DNA of 64,000 nt from Hyphomicrobiales bacterium (GCA_900467685.1 UBQX01000001.1:62001-126000), one strand, 5' to 3'; counted from the stretch's first letter, positions 19,847-32,750 are shown. Made by a program: numbers and translations. Notes: generated from the letters alone by a model not told the origin.

Positions 19847-19881
19847 CCGGCAGCCAGCCAACTGGCTGCCGGTTTTCTTTT
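19847..19881 (+). terminator. Rho-independent terminator after secG
   Basis: A perfect 11-bp GC-rich stem (CCGGCAGCCAG and CTGGCTGCCGG) with a 4-nt loop is followed by TTTTCTTTT. It separates the tpiA-secG transcript from pyrG. Confidence 0.93.
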
Positions 19882-19956
19882 GGCTAGAATCGGTTCTTCA
19901 TCCACCGAAATTTCGGGGCAACCTGAATTTTGCGGGTAGCGGAATCGTTTGATTAA

Positions 19957-21603
<1,647 letters not shown>

Positions 21604-21612
21604 GCCGTCGGG

Positions 21613-21887
21613 CTAGCCGACTGGCGGCCATTTCTGCGCCCCGTGAAGGAGGCGCAGAATTTCGACGCAATCCGATAGACGATGACGAAGGGTGTGCGCG
21701 GAACGACGAGTTCTCGCGTCCCCTGTCTTCGTCCATGTCTCCCCATATCCGGATATTCTGAGAGATGGGAAATGTGTTGGAAAACACGATCGCCGATCTC
21801 CACCGCAATGCGTGGTTTATCAGTTGCAATATAGGTGAGTTGGCTTTCCAGGTCGGTAATCGCTCGCGGCAGCCAAACGAGCTTCAA
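21613..21887 (-). pseudogene. ParE/RelE-type toxin gene with a frameshift
   Basis: The 5' part encodes a RelE/ParE-type toxin: KLVWLPRAITDLESQLTYI, then YPDMGRHGRRQGTRELVV and FVIVYRI. At about 21673-21678 the frame is lost. The ending expected for this family (VEILRLLHGAQKWPPVG, stop at 21613) continues in another frame, consistent with one missing base or two extra bases. The unshifted frame would run into the pyrG 3' end with unrelated sequence. The start ATG overlaps the stop of the antitoxin gene (ATGA). Either the toxin is inactivated or the read contains an indel. Confidence 0.8.
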
Positions 21888-22108
21888 GCGGTTTTGCCCT
21901 GCTTTGCGATACGTTCATGGAGACCGGCACGCCTGTTTTCCCATTCCTGGCGCACCTCGTTGTGCTCGACCCAGGCGGTATCAGGATCGTCGGCCTCTTT
22001 CAGCGCCAGATCGACCTGATCAGCGAACCACTTGTCGTGATCCTTGTCAGCTTGGGTCTTTGGCAGCGGCGTCACGGCATCACCATGGTTTCGTAGGAGA
22101 CTTAGCAA
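21884..22108 (-). CDS. Antitoxin of a ParE-type module
   Basis: A small acidic protein of up to 74 residues (KTQADKDHDKWFADQVDLAL, then a Trp/Glu-rich stretch and a basic end), located directly upstream of the ParE-like toxin with an ATGA overlap. Size, charge and position fit a ParD/StbD-like antitoxin, which would bind the toxin and repress the operon. The TTG at 22108 and a GTG at 22075 are both possible starts; neither has a strong ribosome binding site. Confidence 0.7.
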   Translation of the reverse strand: MLSLLRNHGDAVTPLPKTQADKDHDKWFADQVDLALKEADDPDTAWVEHNEVRQEWENRRAGLHERIAKQGKTA

Positions 22109-22149
22109 GCTACTCTACGCCAACCGCCCCGCAGCGCAAGCCCACCGCA

Positions 22150-22665
22150 TCACCCCTTGTAATTCGGGTCGATCACCGCGAGCTTCAGCATCATCTCCAG
22201 CGCCGTCTTCACCGTCGCAAAGCGCACCGCCGCGCGGCCGATGTCGCCGTAGTGCATGTCGCGGTGAAGGAGCGTGCCGTTATAGTGCTTGGCGGCGATA
22301 TGCACGAGGCCAACGGGTTTTTCTGCTGTACCGCCATCGGGGCCAGCAATGCCGGTGCAGGCGATGGAGAGGCCGGCTTCCGAGCGGGCGAGTGCGCCAT
22401 GGGCCATTTCCATGGCGGTTTCCTTGGAGACCGCGCCATATTGCTTGATCGTGATCGGGAAGATGCCGAGCATCTCGATCTTGGATGTGTTCGAATAGGT
22501 GACGAAGCCGCGGTCGAAGACGGAGGACGAGCCGGGGATTTCCGTGAGCGTCGTGGCGATCAGGCCGCCTGTGCAGGATTCTGCGGCTGCGATCATGATG
22601 TTGCGGACGCGGCAGGCATCGATCACCTGACGGGCCAGCTCGATATTCTCAGCATGGGCGGTCAT
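22150..22665 (-). CDS. pncC: CinA C-terminal domain amidase (nicotinamide-nucleotide amidohydrolase)
   Basis: A stand-alone CinA C-terminal domain of 171 residues, which hydrolyses NMN to nicotinate mononucleotide in pyridine nucleotide salvage. Family motifs are [24 protein letters not shown]-like [13 protein letters not shown] and [13 protein letters not shown], followed by KPVGLVHIA. Its start overlaps the ispDF stop (ATGA at 22662-22665), so translation is probably coupled. This stand-alone form after ispDF is common in rhizobia. Confidence 0.93.
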   Translation of the reverse strand: MTAHAENIELARQVIDACRVRNIMIAAAESCTGGLIATTLTEIPGSSSVFDRGFVTYSNTSKIEMLGIFPITIKQYGAVSKETAMEMAHGALARSEAGLSIACTGIAGPDGGTAEKPVGLVHIAAKHYNGTLLHRDMHYGDIGRAAVRFATVKTALEMMLKLAVIDPNYKG

Positions 22666-23876
22666 GACCGGCCTCCTTCATAGATAACTGTCGCGGTCGC
22701 GATGGCCGCTATGCCTTCCTCGCGGCCGACAAAGCCGATTTTCTCGTTCGTCGTCGCCTTGACCGAGCACCGGTCGACCGTGATGCCGAGGATGGCGGCC
22801 ATGTTGGCGCGCATGGCATCCCGATGCGGCCCGACCTTCGGGCGCTCGGCGATGATGGAGACATCGGCATTGGTGATCGTGCCGCCACGCTCGCGGACGA
22901 TCGAGGCCGCCTTTTCCAGGAAGATGCGCGAGGGCGCTCCCTTCCACTGGGGGTCGGAGGGCGGGAAATGGTCGCCGATGTCGCCGGCGCCGCAGGTGGC
23001 CAGCAGTGCGTCCGTCAACGCATGCAGCGCAACGTCGGCATCCGAATGGCCGGACAGCGCCTTCTCATGGGGAATGAAGACGCCGCAAAGCGTTACCCCG
23101 TCGCCGGGGACAAGCTGATGGACATCATAGCCGTTTCCGCAACGGACGTCGGCGATCATGGTGCGTCTGAGCCTTTCATCGGCGAGGTCGATATCGCGCT
23201 TCACCGTCAGTTTGACATTGCCCGCCAAACCTTCCGCGAGGCTGACGTCATGGCCCGCCCATTCAGCGATGGCCGCGTCGTCGGTGAAGGAGAAGTCGCC
23301 GGCGGAGGCTGCCTTCTGATGAGCATCGAGGATAGACGCATAATCAAAGGCTTGCGGGGTCTGTGCGGCATAGAGGCCGGCACGATCGACGGTGGCCGTG
23401 ATCCGTCCATCTTCTGCGCGCTTCAGCGTATCCGGGACGGCGAGCGCGGGGAGGGCGGCCTTTGCGCCGGAGTCGAGTAAAGCAGCGATTCCATCCATGA
23501 AGGCCGAAGTTACGAAGGGACGCACGGCATCGTGAATGAAGGCATAGCGCGGCGCAGCGGGAATCAGCGCCTCCAGCCCATAGAGAACGGAATGCTGCCG
23601 GGTGGGGCCGCCATGGACGATGGTCAGGCGCTCGGCGCCGGACATACCCGCTACCGCGTTCACCAGCAGGGCCTCGTCGTCCGGATGGATGACCACGACG
23701 ATGGTTCCGCTTCTCGGCCAGGCCAGGATGGCTTCGAGCGCATGGCGGATCACGGCCTTGCCGCCAATGGGGCGGTATTGCTTCGGACCCTCATGCGGCG
23801 CGCCGGCCCGCTCGCCGCGACCCGCGGCGACGACAACGAAAGCGCAGTCTCCGGCCTGTTCCGCCATGTCATTCAT
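22662..23876 (-). CDS. ispDF: Bifunctional IspD/IspF isoprenoid enzyme
   Basis: A 404-residue fusion for two steps of the MEP pathway. The N-terminal IspD part (about residues 1-230) is MEP cytidylyltransferase with the nucleotide loop [24 protein letters not shown] and HDAVRPFV. The C-terminal IspF part makes the 2,4-cyclodiphosphate and shows [12 protein letters not shown], the metal-site stretch [30 protein letters not shown] and [17 protein letters not shown]. The fusion is typical of Alphaproteobacteria. It is divergent from dusB. Confidence 0.97.
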   Translation of the reverse strand: MNDMAEQAGDCAFVVVAAGRGERAGAPHEGPKQYRPIGGKAVIRHALEAILAWPRSGTIVVVIHPDDEALLVNAVAGMSGAERLTIVHGGPTRQHSVLYGLEALIPAAPRYAFIHDAVRPFVTSAFMDGIAALLDSGAKAALPALAVPDTLKRAEDGRITATVDRAGLYAAQTPQAFDYASILDAHQKAASAGDFSFTDDAAIAEWAGHDVSLAEGLAGNVKLTVKRDIDLADERLRRTMIADVRCGNGYDVHQLVPGDGVTLCGVFIPHEKALSGHSDADVALHALTDALLATCGAGDIGDHFPPSDPQWKGAPSRIFLEKAASIVRERGGTITNADVSIIAERPKVGPHRDAMRANMAAILGITVDRCSVKATTNEKIGFVGREEGIAAIATATVIYEGGRS

Positions 23877-23951
23877 GTCTCAAAATCCAAGCTGTTGTCT
23901 TGTGTCCGTCAAAAACGTCCCGTATGGCACGCCGCGACGACTTTTGGCATT

Positions 23952-23994
23952 GCACTTCAAAAGTCCTTGCCAGAGCCTGGGCCTTTTGAAGTGC
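23952..23994. repeat. 12-bp inverted repeat in the ispDF-dusB intergenic region
   Basis: GCACTTCAAAAG (23952-23963) and CTTTTGAAGTGC (23983-23994) are perfect inverted copies with a 19-nt spacer. They lie in the 252-bp gap between the divergent ispDF and dusB genes, so they could act as an operator or a leader hairpin for dusB-ntrBC. There is no T-run directly after the right arm. Confidence 0.75.
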
Positions 23995-24128
23995 CAAGGG
24001 CTTACAAGTGTAAGAGTATTTTTTCCAGTCCAAAGCTTTTTTGAGACCTTTGCTCCAGCCCCCTTGGCAAGAGCGGCCTGAATGTCTAAAAAAGGTGCAA
24101 AATAAATTGATGCACGAAAGATAATCAT

Positions 24129-25136
24129 TTGCATCGCGTAAGTCTCTCATCCGCGTTTTCTGTCGGTGCGGCGGAAATTCGCAACCGCGTGATCCTCGCG
24201 CCCATGTCGGGCGTGACCGATCTGCCGTTCCGTAAACTCGCCTGGCGGTATGGCGCAGGCCTGACCGTGACCGAGATGCTGGCGAGCGGCGAACTCGTGC
24301 GAGACATGCGCGAATCGCGCCAGCGTCTGAAGGGAACCGGCGCGCGTCCGCACATGGTGCAGTTGGCCGGTCGCGAGGCGCGCTGGATGGCGGAGGCGGC
24401 GAAGATCGCCGAAGGCGAGGGCGCGGATATCATCGACATCAACATGGGCTGCCCGGCCAAGAAGGTCATCGGCGGCTATTCGGGCTCGGCGCTGATGCGC
24501 GACCCGGATCTGGCATTGTCGCTGGTCGAAGCGACCGTGGCCGCCGTTTCCGTGCCGGTGACCGTCAAGATGCGGCTCGGCTGGGACCACACGTCGCTCA
24601 ATGCGCCCGAGATTGCGAAACGCTGCGAAGAGGCCGGCGTCAAGATGATCACGGTGCATGGCCGCACCCGCATGCAGTTCTATGAAGGCAAGGCTGACTG
24701 GGATGCGATCCGCGCCGTGCGGGATGCGATCGGCCTTCCTCTCGTTGCCAATGGCGACGTTGCCTCAGCCTCCGATGCGGAAGAAATCCTGCGCCGTTCG
24801 GGCGCGGACGCAGTGATGGTCGGTCGCGCGAGCCAGGGCCAGCCCTGGCTGTGCGGGAAGATTGCCGGTGCCTGCGAAACGCCTGCCATTTCAGAGATCG
24901 CAGACATTGCCGAAGAGAACTATCGCGACATGCTGTCCTTCTATGGCGTCGAGGGCGGGTTGCGCCATGCGCGCAAGCATGTCGGCTGGTATCTCGACCG
25001 GCACGCCAAGGGAATGGAGCCGTCCATGCGTGCGTCGATCATGACCTCGCAGGATCCGGAAATGGTCGTGAAGGGGCTTCGCGAAGCTCTCCTGGCCGCC
25101 GAAACGTCGGGCACAGAACTCGGAGAGGCCGCATGA
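24129..25136 (+). CDS. dusB: tRNA-dihydrouridine synthase (NifR3 family)
   Basis: An FMN-dependent enzyme that reduces uridines in the D-loop of tRNA. The 335-residue protein has [17 protein letters not shown], the Dus signature [11 protein letters not shown] with the catalytic Cys, [14 protein letters not shown] and [13 protein letters not shown]. Length is normal. The start is a TTG at 24129 without a strong ribosome binding site; no ATG is available in frame until well inside the domain. Its stop overlaps the ntrB start (ATGA). This order is the classical nifR3-ntrB-ntrC operon of rhizobia. Confidence 0.95.
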   Translation: MHRVSLSSAFSVGAAEIRNRVILAPMSGVTDLPFRKLAWRYGAGLTVTEMLASGELVRDMRESRQRLKGTGARPHMVQLAGREARWMAEAAKIAEGEGADIIDINMGCPAKKVIGGYSGSALMRDPDLALSLVEATVAAVSVPVTVKMRLGWDHTSLNAPEIAKRCEEAGVKMITVHGRTRMQFYEGKADWDAIRAVRDAIGLPLVANGDVASASDAEEILRRSGADAVMVGRASQGQPWLCGKIAGACETPAISEIADIAEENYRDMLSFYGVEGGLRHARKHVGWYLDRHAKGMEPSMRASIMTSQDPEMVVKGLREALLAAETSGTELGEAA

Positions 25137-26275
25137 CCCCCAAGCCCCCCGCCATGTCGCCGGAATCGATGGAAGCGCTGGCGCTGCCGGTTCTGAACGC
25201 CATCCAGAACCCCGTGATCATGGTCAATGCCGACGGCTATGTCGTCTTCGCCAACTGGGAGGCTGAGGCCTTCTTTGGCGCAAGCGCGGCGCATCTGTCG
25301 CGTTATGTGATCGAGGCACTCATCCCCTTCGGCAGCCCGCTGCTCGCGCTGATCGAACAGGTTCGCGAACGCCGTGCGCCGGTCAACGAATATCGCGTCG
25401 ATCTGTCCTCGCCACGCCTCGGCTCCGACAAGCTCGTCGATATCTATGTCGCGCCGGTTCTGACGACGCCGGGCTCGGTTGTCGTGGTGTTCCAGGAACG
25501 CTCCATGGCAGACAAGATCGACCGGCAGCTGACGCACCGCGCCGCCGCCCGCTCCGTCAGCGGTCTCGCCTCCATGCTCGCGCATGAGATCAAGAACCCG
25601 CTGTCCGGCATTCGTGGTGCAGCGCAGCTGCTTGAAACCTCAGTGGGTGAGGAAGATCGGTCGCTCACACAGCTCATCTGCGACGAGACGGACCGGATCG
25701 TCTCGCTGGTCGATCGCATGGAGGTGTTTTCCGACGAGCGCCCGGTGGATCGCATGCCGATCAACATCCACGTGGTCCTTGACCGCGTGAAGGCGATCGC
25801 ACAGGCCGGCTTTGCCCGCGACATCAAGTTTGTCGAAAATTACGACCCCTCGCTGCCGCCGGTCTATGCCAATCGCGACCAGCTGGTGCAGGTCTTCCTG
25901 AACCTCGTGAAGAACGCCGCGGAGGCCATCGGCAACAAGCCGGATGGCGAGATCGTGCTGTCCACGGCCTATCGCCCGGGCATCCGCCTTTCCGTTGCCG
26001 GCACGCGTGAGAAGATTTCGCTGCCGCTGGAATTCTGCGTGCATGACAATGGTCCCGGCGTTCCGCAGGACCTCGTGCCGCATCTCTTCGACCCCTTCAT
26101 CACCACCAAGACCAACGGTTCCGGTCTCGGCCTTGCCCTTGTCGCCAAGATCATTGGCGCCCATGGCGGCATCGTCGAATGCGACAGCCAGACCAACCGC
26201 ACCACGTTCCGCGTTCTGATGCCCGTTTCCACGGACACAGCCGACAACGCGCGCAATGACGAACAGGCAGGATAA
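25133..26275 (+). CDS. ntrB: Nitrogen regulation sensor kinase NtrB
   Basis: NtrB (GlnL) is a soluble PII-controlled histidine kinase that phosphorylates NtrC under nitrogen limitation. The 380-residue protein has a PAS domain (about residues 15-125), the phospho-acceptor H-box [16 protein letters not shown] near residue 150, the N-box [11 protein letters not shown] and the G boxes VHDNGPGVP and [12 protein letters not shown]. No membrane segment is present. The frame is open from 24851, but the ATG at 25133 overlaps the dusB stop codon and starts the conserved sequence. Confidence 0.97.
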   Translation: MTPKPPAMSPESMEALALPVLNAIQNPVIMVNADGYVVFANWEAEAFFGASAAHLSRYVIEALIPFGSPLLALIEQVRERRAPVNEYRVDLSSPRLGSDKLVDIYVAPVLTTPGSVVVVFQERSMADKIDRQLTHRAAARSVSGLASMLAHEIKNPLSGIRGAAQLLETSVGEEDRSLTQLICDETDRIVSLVDRMEVFSDERPVDRMPINIHVVLDRVKAIAQAGFARDIKFVENYDPSLPPVYANRDQLVQVFLNLVKNAAEAIGNKPDGEIVLSTAYRPGIRLSVAGTREKISLPLEFCVHDNGPGVPQDLVPHLFDPFITTKTNGSGLGLALVAKIIGAHGGIVECDSQTNRTTFRVLMPVSTDTADNARNDEQAG

Positions 26276-26279
26276 GCCC

Positions 26280-27734
<1,455 letters not shown>

Positions 27735-27780
27735 TACCCCTTGCCAAGCGTTGCAATTTCGCCACAATATGTTGCTTGAA

Positions 27781-27825
27781 AGTCACGAATTCCCGCGTGA
27801 CTCGGCGGATTCGCATTGCCGAATC
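27781..27825. repeat. Two short inverted repeats upstream of ntrY
   Basis: AGTCACG (27781-27787) pairs with CGTGACT (27796-27802), and GATTCG (27808-27813) pairs with CGAATC (27820-27825). Both lie in the 148-bp ntrC-ntrY gap. They could be operator sites or weak hairpins; no T-run follows either one, so terminator function is unlikely. Confidence 0.6.
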
Positions 27826-27882
27826 TCAGTTTGAGCGACCGGCGCCCCGACATTGTGAGGGGCAGGCCTGGAGATTGTGTTG

Positions 27883-30153
27883 ATGGCAGGCAGCATCGCT
27901 GCATCGGAAGACGACAGCGCGACGGGCTACGGCGCGCAGGATCGGCGCGCCTATTTCGCGCTGCCCGGTCTGATCCTGGCGGGTGGGGCGCTGACCTCGT
28001 CCGTCATTACACTCTTCGTTCTTCTCGGCCTGACGCCGATTGCGCCGGAAACGGATGTCGTCATCGCATCCGCCGTGATCAACGGGCTCTTCGTCTTCGG
28101 CCTCATGTACCTTATCGGTCGCGAGGTCCTGCGGCTGATCAAGGCGCGTCGGCGCGGACGTGCGGCAGCCCGGCTTCATGTCCGCATCGTTTCGCTGTTC
28201 TCGATGGTGGCGATCCTGCCGGCGGTTCTGGTGGCGATCTTCGCCCTGTTTACGCTGCAGGCAGGTCTCGACCGCTGGTTCTCGATCCGCACGCAATCGA
28301 TCGTCAATTCGTCCATTAACGTCGCTCAGGCCTATGTGCTGGAGAACGCGAGCTATCTGCAGGGCCAGACGGCCTCGATGGCGAACGACCTTGACCGCAA
28401 CCGGGCGCTCTACAGTCTGGACCGCACCGGCTTCATCGATCTGATGACCCGGCAGGCGCGCGGGCGCGGGATGCTGGGCGCCTTTCTCGTACGCGCAGAC
28501 GGCAGCGTGATCGTGCAGGCTGAAATCGAAACCGAGAAGCCGCTTCCGGCGATCCCGAAGGATGCGCTGGACAGTTCCGTCGCCGGCCAGCCGACGCTGA
28601 TCCCGCCGGGCGTGACGAACCTTGTCGGCGCGGTGATCAAGCTGGACGAAATCCCCGGCTCCTTCCTCTATACGATCCGGGCCGTTGACCCGAACGTCAT
28701 GTCCGCCCTGCGGCTGATGGAAGAGAATACGCAGGAATACCGGGCGATGGAGGCAGGGCGCATGTCTCTGCAGGTCGCCTTCGGCATTCTCTATCTCGGC
28801 TTTGCGCTGATCGTGCTGCTCGCCGCCATCTGGACCGCCATTGCCATTGCCGACCGTCTGGTACGACCAATCCGACTGCTGATCAGTGCCGCAGACAGCG
28901 TGGCCACCGGCAACATGAATGTGATCGTACCGGTGCGGGCCGCCGATGGCGATGTCGGCAACCTGTCGCGCACCTTCAACAAGATGATCGCGGAAATTCG
29001 CTCGCAGCGCGACGAGGTTCTGGCCGCCAAGGACGAGGTGGACGATCGCCGACGCTTTATCGAGGCCGTGCTTTCGGGCGTCAACGCCGCCGTGATCGGC
29101 GTCGAGGAAGATGGCCGCATCACCGTCGCCAATCCGTCGACCGAAGTGTTTGTCGGACGTCCGGCGGACGACATTGTCGGCCATACGCTGGGCGAACTTT
29201 CGCCGGAGGTGGACGAGGTCTTTGCCGAAGCGGTGGCGCGCGGCCGCGCCAGCTATCGCCGGCAGATCAACCTGCGCATCAATGGGCGCGAGCGGACACT
29301 GAACGTTCAGATGACGCGGGAGGAATCCGACGACGCCAAAAGCTCGTGGGTTCTGACGATCGACGACATCACCGATCTCGTCATCGCACAGCGCTCCACC
29401 GCTTGGGCGGATGTGGCGCGGCGCATTGCGCATGAGATCAAGAACCCGCTGACGCCGATCCAGCTTTCGGCCGAACGCATTCGTCGTCGTTACGGAAAGC
29501 AGATCAACCAGGATGACCGCGAGGTGTTTGACCAGTGCACGGACACGATTGTCCGACAGGTTGGCGATATCGGGCGCATGGTGGATGAGTTCTCCTCCTT
29601 CGCCCGGATGCCGAAGCCGACCAAGGCGGCCTGCGACCTGCGCGATATCCTGAAAGACGCGGTGTTCCTGCGCGAGATGGGCAACACGCATGTGCGCTTT
29701 GAAAAGGATCTTGGCGATGTCGCGCTCGACGGCGTTTTTGACTCCCGGATGCTCGGCCAGGCCTTCGGCAATCTGGTGAAGAATGCGGTTGAGGCAATCG
29801 AGGCCGTCCCCGCAGACGCGGCGCGCGAGGAAAACCGCATCATGGTGCGGGCGCGCGAGGACGCCTCTGGCGAGCGTTTCGTCGTCGACATCATCGACAA
29901 CGGCAAGGGGTTGCCGACCGAGAACCGCAACAGCATTCTTGAGCCCTACATCACCATGCGCGAGAAGGGCACCGGCCTCGGTCTCGCCATCGTCAAGAAG
30001 ATCATTGAAGAACACGGCGGCGAGCTGGAATTGCACGATGCGCCGGAAGATTTCGACCACGGACGCGGCGCGATGATCCGGGTGTATCTGCCCCGGACCG
30101 AAGCCGTCCCGCATGTCGACATGGAAATGAAGGAAGCAGTCAATGGCGTCTGA
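27883..30153 (+). CDS. ntrY: Membrane sensor kinase NtrY
   Basis: NtrY is the membrane-bound partner of NtrX, linked in alphaproteobacteria to nitrogen, redox and envelope control. The 756-residue protein has four transmembrane helices (about residues 24-50, 58-85, 105-130 and 290-320), a HAMP domain (ADRLVRPIRLLISAADSVAT), a PAS domain, the H-box [20 protein letters not shown] near residue 516, and the ATPase motifs FGNLVKNAVEAIEA, DIIDNGKGLP and GTGLGLAIVKKI. GTG (27877) and TTG (27880) starts are in frame just before the ATG at 27883; GGAG is best spaced for the latter two. Confidence 0.96.
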   Translation: MAGSIAASEDDSATGYGAQDRRAYFALPGLILAGGALTSSVITLFVLLGLTPIAPETDVVIASAVINGLFVFGLMYLIGREVLRLIKARRRGRAAARLHVRIVSLFSMVAILPAVLVAIFALFTLQAGLDRWFSIRTQSIVNSSINVAQAYVLENASYLQGQTASMANDLDRNRALYSLDRTGFIDLMTRQARGRGMLGAFLVRADGSVIVQAEIETEKPLPAIPKDALDSSVAGQPTLIPPGVTNLVGAVIKLDEIPGSFLYTIRAVDPNVMSALRLMEENTQEYRAMEAGRMSLQVAFGILYLGFALIVLLAAIWTAIAIADRLVRPIRLLISAADSVATGNMNVIVPVRAADGDVGNLSRTFNKMIAEIRSQRDEVLAAKDEVDDRRRFIEAVLSGVNAAVIGVEEDGRITVANPSTEVFVGRPADDIVGHTLGELSPEVDEVFAEAVARGRASYRRQINLRINGRERTLNVQMTREESDDAKSSWVLTIDDITDLVIAQRSTAWADVARRIAHEIKNPLTPIQLSAERIRRRYGKQINQDDREVFDQCTDTIVRQVGDIGRMVDEFSSFARMPKPTKAACDLRDILKDAVFLREMGNTHVRFEKDLGDVALDGVFDSRMLGQAFGNLVKNAVEAIEAVPADAAREENRIMVRAREDASGERFVVDIIDNGKGLPTENRNSILEPYITMREKGTGLGLAIVKKIIEEHGGELELHDAPEDFDHGRGAMIRVYLPRTEAVPHVDMEMKEAVNGV

Positions 30154-31507
30154 TATTCTTATCGTGGACGACGAGCAGGACATCCGCGAAGTGGTGTCCG
30201 GGATTCTCTCTGACGAGGGGCATGAAACGCGCACGGCGCATGACAGCGACAGCGCGCTCGCGGCAATCAGCGATCGCGTGCCGCGGCTGATCTTCCTCGA
30301 TATCTGGATGCAGGGCAGCAAGCTCGACGGTCTGGCGCTGCTGGATGAGATCAAGGCCCGTCACCCCGACATTCCAGTCGTCATGATTTCGGGCCACGGC
30401 AATATCGAAACGGCCGTATCGGCCATTCATCGCGGCGCCTATGACTTCATCGAAAAGCCGTTCAAGGCCGACCGGCTGATCCTGGTGGCCGAGCGTGCGC
30501 TGGAGAACTCGCAGCTGCGCAAGGAAGTGAGCGAGCTGAAGAAGCGCTCTGGTGATCCTGTCGAACTGATCGGCACGTCCGTCGCCGTCTCGCAGCTTCG
30601 CCAGACCATCGAAAAGATTTCGCCGACCAACAGCCGCATCATGATCCTCGGGCCTTCGGGTTCCGGGAAGGAACTGGTTGCGCGGATGATCCACAAGAAG
30701 TCGTCGCGCGCCGACGGCCCGTTCGTGGCGCTGAATGCGGCCACGATCACGCCCGAGCGGATGGAAATGGCGCTTTTCGGCACCGAGGGCCAGCCGGGGC
30801 AGGCGCGCCGCACGGGCGCGCTGGAAGAAGCGCATCGCGGCACGCTCTATCTCGACGAAGTCGGCGAAATGCCGCGCGAGACGCAGAACAAGATCCTGCG
30901 CGTGCTGGTCGACCAGCAGTTCGAGCGCGTTGGCGGCTCGAAGCGCGTGAAGGTGGATGTGCGCATCATTTCCTCGACCGCCTACAATCTGGAAAGCCAG
31001 ATCGGCGAGGGGCGTTTCCGCGAGGATCTCTATCACCGCCTTGCCGTCGTTCCGATCAAGGTGCCGGCGCTGGCCGAGCGGCGCGAGGATATTCCCTTCC
31101 TCGTCGATCTCTTCATGCGACAGATCAGCGAACAGGCCGGCATGAAGGCGCGGCGCATCGCCGACGATGCGCTGGCCGTTCTGCAGGCCCATGACTGGCC
31201 GGGCAATATCCGCCAGCTGCGCAACGTCATCGAGCGCGTCCTGATCCTCACCCGCCCCGATGGCGGCGACACCACGATCAGCGCCGATCACCTGCCGCCG
31301 GACGTCGTCGACATGATGCCGAAGATTTCCGCGCAGGGCGACCAGCACATCATGACGCTGCCGCTTCGGGAAGCGCGTGAACTCTTCGAGCGCGACTATC
31401 TGATGGCGCAGATCAACCGCTTTGGCGGCAATATCTCTCGGACCGCGGAGTTTGTCGGCATGGAGCGTTCGGCGCTGCACCGGAAGCTGAAGTCTCTCGG
31501 CGTTTAA
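30143..31507 (+). CDS. ntrX: Response regulator NtrX, without a GAFTGA loop
   Basis: NtrX is the response regulator paired with NtrY; its start overlaps the ntrY 3' end by 11 bp. The 454-residue protein has a receiver domain (ILIVDDEQDIREV, phospho-acceptor Asp near 53 in LIFLDIWMQG), a AAA+ domain with Walker A GPSGSGKELVA and Walker B GGTLYLDEVGEMP-like HRGTLYLDEVGEMP, and a Fis-type HTH (FGGNISRTAEFVGMERSAL). Where NtrC has GAFTGA this protein reads ALFGTEGQPGQARRTGALEE, so contact with sigma-54 is not expected. This loss is known for alphaproteobacterial NtrX. Confidence 0.96.
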   Translation: MASDILIVDDEQDIREVVSGILSDEGHETRTAHDSDSALAAISDRVPRLIFLDIWMQGSKLDGLALLDEIKARHPDIPVVMISGHGNIETAVSAIHRGAYDFIEKPFKADRLILVAERALENSQLRKEVSELKKRSGDPVELIGTSVAVSQLRQTIEKISPTNSRIMILGPSGSGKELVARMIHKKSSRADGPFVALNAATITPERMEMALFGTEGQPGQARRTGALEEAHRGTLYLDEVGEMPRETQNKILRVLVDQQFERVGGSKRVKVDVRIISSTAYNLESQIGEGRFREDLYHRLAVVPIKVPALAERREDIPFLVDLFMRQISEQAGMKARRIADDALAVLQAHDWPGNIRQLRNVIERVLILTRPDGGDTTISADHLPPDVVDMMPKISAQGDQHIMTLPLREARELFERDYLMAQINRFGGNISRTAEFVGMERSALHRKLKSLGV

Positions 31508-31547
31508 ATCAAAGCGGCCTTATTCTTTCATTCTGCGGAATTTACCA

Positions 31548-32411
31548 ATGTCCAGAATTGCCTATGTCAACGGCCGTTATGTCCAGCACGCTGACGCCGC
31601 CGTTCATATCGAGGATCGCGGCTATCAGTTTGCCGATGGGGTCTATGAAGTTTGCGAAGTGCGCCACGGGATGATCGTGGACCTGACGCGGCATCTGGAT
31701 CGCCTTGGCCGCTCGCTATCGGAATTGTCTATCGATTGGCCCATGGAGCGGCGGGCGCTCACGCTCGTCATCCGGCAGGTGTTGCGCAAGAATGGCGTGA
31801 CCAACGGCATGTTCTACATGCAGGTCACGCGCGGCGTCGCGAAACGCGACCACGTTTATCCCGCGGACACCGTGAAGCCTTCCATCGTCATCACCGCCAA
31901 GAACACCGACCGCAAGGTGATCGACAAGAAGAATGCCGATGGTATTCGGGCGATCACGCTTGCAGACAATCGCTGGGACCGCGTGGACATCAAGACCGTC
32001 GGCCTTCTTCCCAACGCCATGGCGCGCCAGAAGGCGAAGGAAGCCGGCGCGCAGGAAGCGATCTATGTCGATGCGGAAGGCTTTGTGACCGAGGGTGCGG
32101 CGACCAATGTCTGGATGGTGGGTGCGGATGGAATCGTCCGGACGCGCCCCGCAGAGCATGGCATCCTGCGCGGGATCACGCGTACGACGCTGCTCGATGT
32201 CGCGGCAAAGGAAGGGATCGATATCCGCGAAGAGCGCTTCACGGTCGAGGACATGCTGAACGCGCGCGAGGTTTTCATCACCGCTGCGACAAGTATCTGT
32301 TTTCCCGTCGTTTCCATCGACGGAAAGACGATCGGGAACGGTCATCCGGGACTTGTTTCAAAGCAGATCAGAGAAGCCTTTTTCGACATTGCGGAAAAGA
32401 CATTGATTTGA
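31548..32411 (+). CDS. dat: D-amino-acid aminotransferase
   Basis: A fold-type IV PLP aminotransferase of 287 residues, most like D-alanine transaminase, which makes D-glutamate or D-alanine for the cell wall. Visible features are YVNGRYVQHADAAVHIEDRG and FADGVYEVCEV near the N terminus, the Schiff-base Lys near residue 148 in VDIKTVGLLPNAMA, and the cofactor-binding stretch FVTEGAATNVWMV. Branched-chain or 4-amino-4-deoxychorismate enzymes share the fold, but the N-terminal pattern favours DAAT. It lies between ntrX and hfq as in other rhizobia. Confidence 0.92.
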   Translation: MSRIAYVNGRYVQHADAAVHIEDRGYQFADGVYEVCEVRHGMIVDLTRHLDRLGRSLSELSIDWPMERRALTLVIRQVLRKNGVTNGMFYMQVTRGVAKRDHVYPADTVKPSIVITAKNTDRKVIDKKNADGIRAITLADNRWDRVDIKTVGLLPNAMARQKAKEAGAQEAIYVDAEGFVTEGAATNVWMVGADGIVRTRPAEHGILRGITRTTLLDVAAKEGIDIREERFTVEDMLNAREVFITAATSICFPVVSIDGKTIGNGHPGLVSKQIREAFFDIAEKTLI

Positions 32412-32510
32412 TACGAGTCTCCTATTGCCGCAAAAGTGAGGGTTTGCGGGGACATCATTTCATTCCAAGCGGCGTCCCGAACGCCGGCACATAAGAAAGT
32501 AGCGGCGCAT

Positions 32511-32750
32511 ATGGCGGAACGTTCTCAGAACCTCCAGGACCTGTTTCTCAATACCGTCAGAAAGCAGAAGATTTCGCTGACGATCTTCCTGATCAACGGC
32601 GTTAAACTGACGGGCGTTGTGACGTCCTTCGACAATTTCTGCGTCCTTCTGCGCAGGGATGGTCATTCCCAGCTGGTTTACAAGCACGCGATCTCGACTA
32701 TCATGCCCGGACAGCCGGTGCAGATGTTCGAAGGTGAAGACGCGAGCTGA
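32511..32750 (+). CDS. hfq: RNA chaperone Hfq
   Basis: Hfq is a hexameric Sm-like protein that pairs small RNAs with mRNAs. The 79-residue protein contains the Sm1 core ([37 protein letters not shown]) and Sm2 motif with VYKHAISTI. The frame is open upstream from 32436, but the ATG at 32511 starts the family sequence AERSQNLQD. The short length without a C-terminal tail is usual in rhizobia. The next gene is hflX. Confidence 0.98.
   Translation: MAERSQNLQDLFLNTVRKQKISLTIFLINGVKLTGVVTSFDNFCVLLRRDGHSQLVYKHAISTIMPGQPVQMFEGEDAS

Noticed and set aside
27826-30354. An 842-residue minus-strand frame opposite ntrY
   Set aside because: Antisense shadow of ntrY, which has complete kinase motifs.
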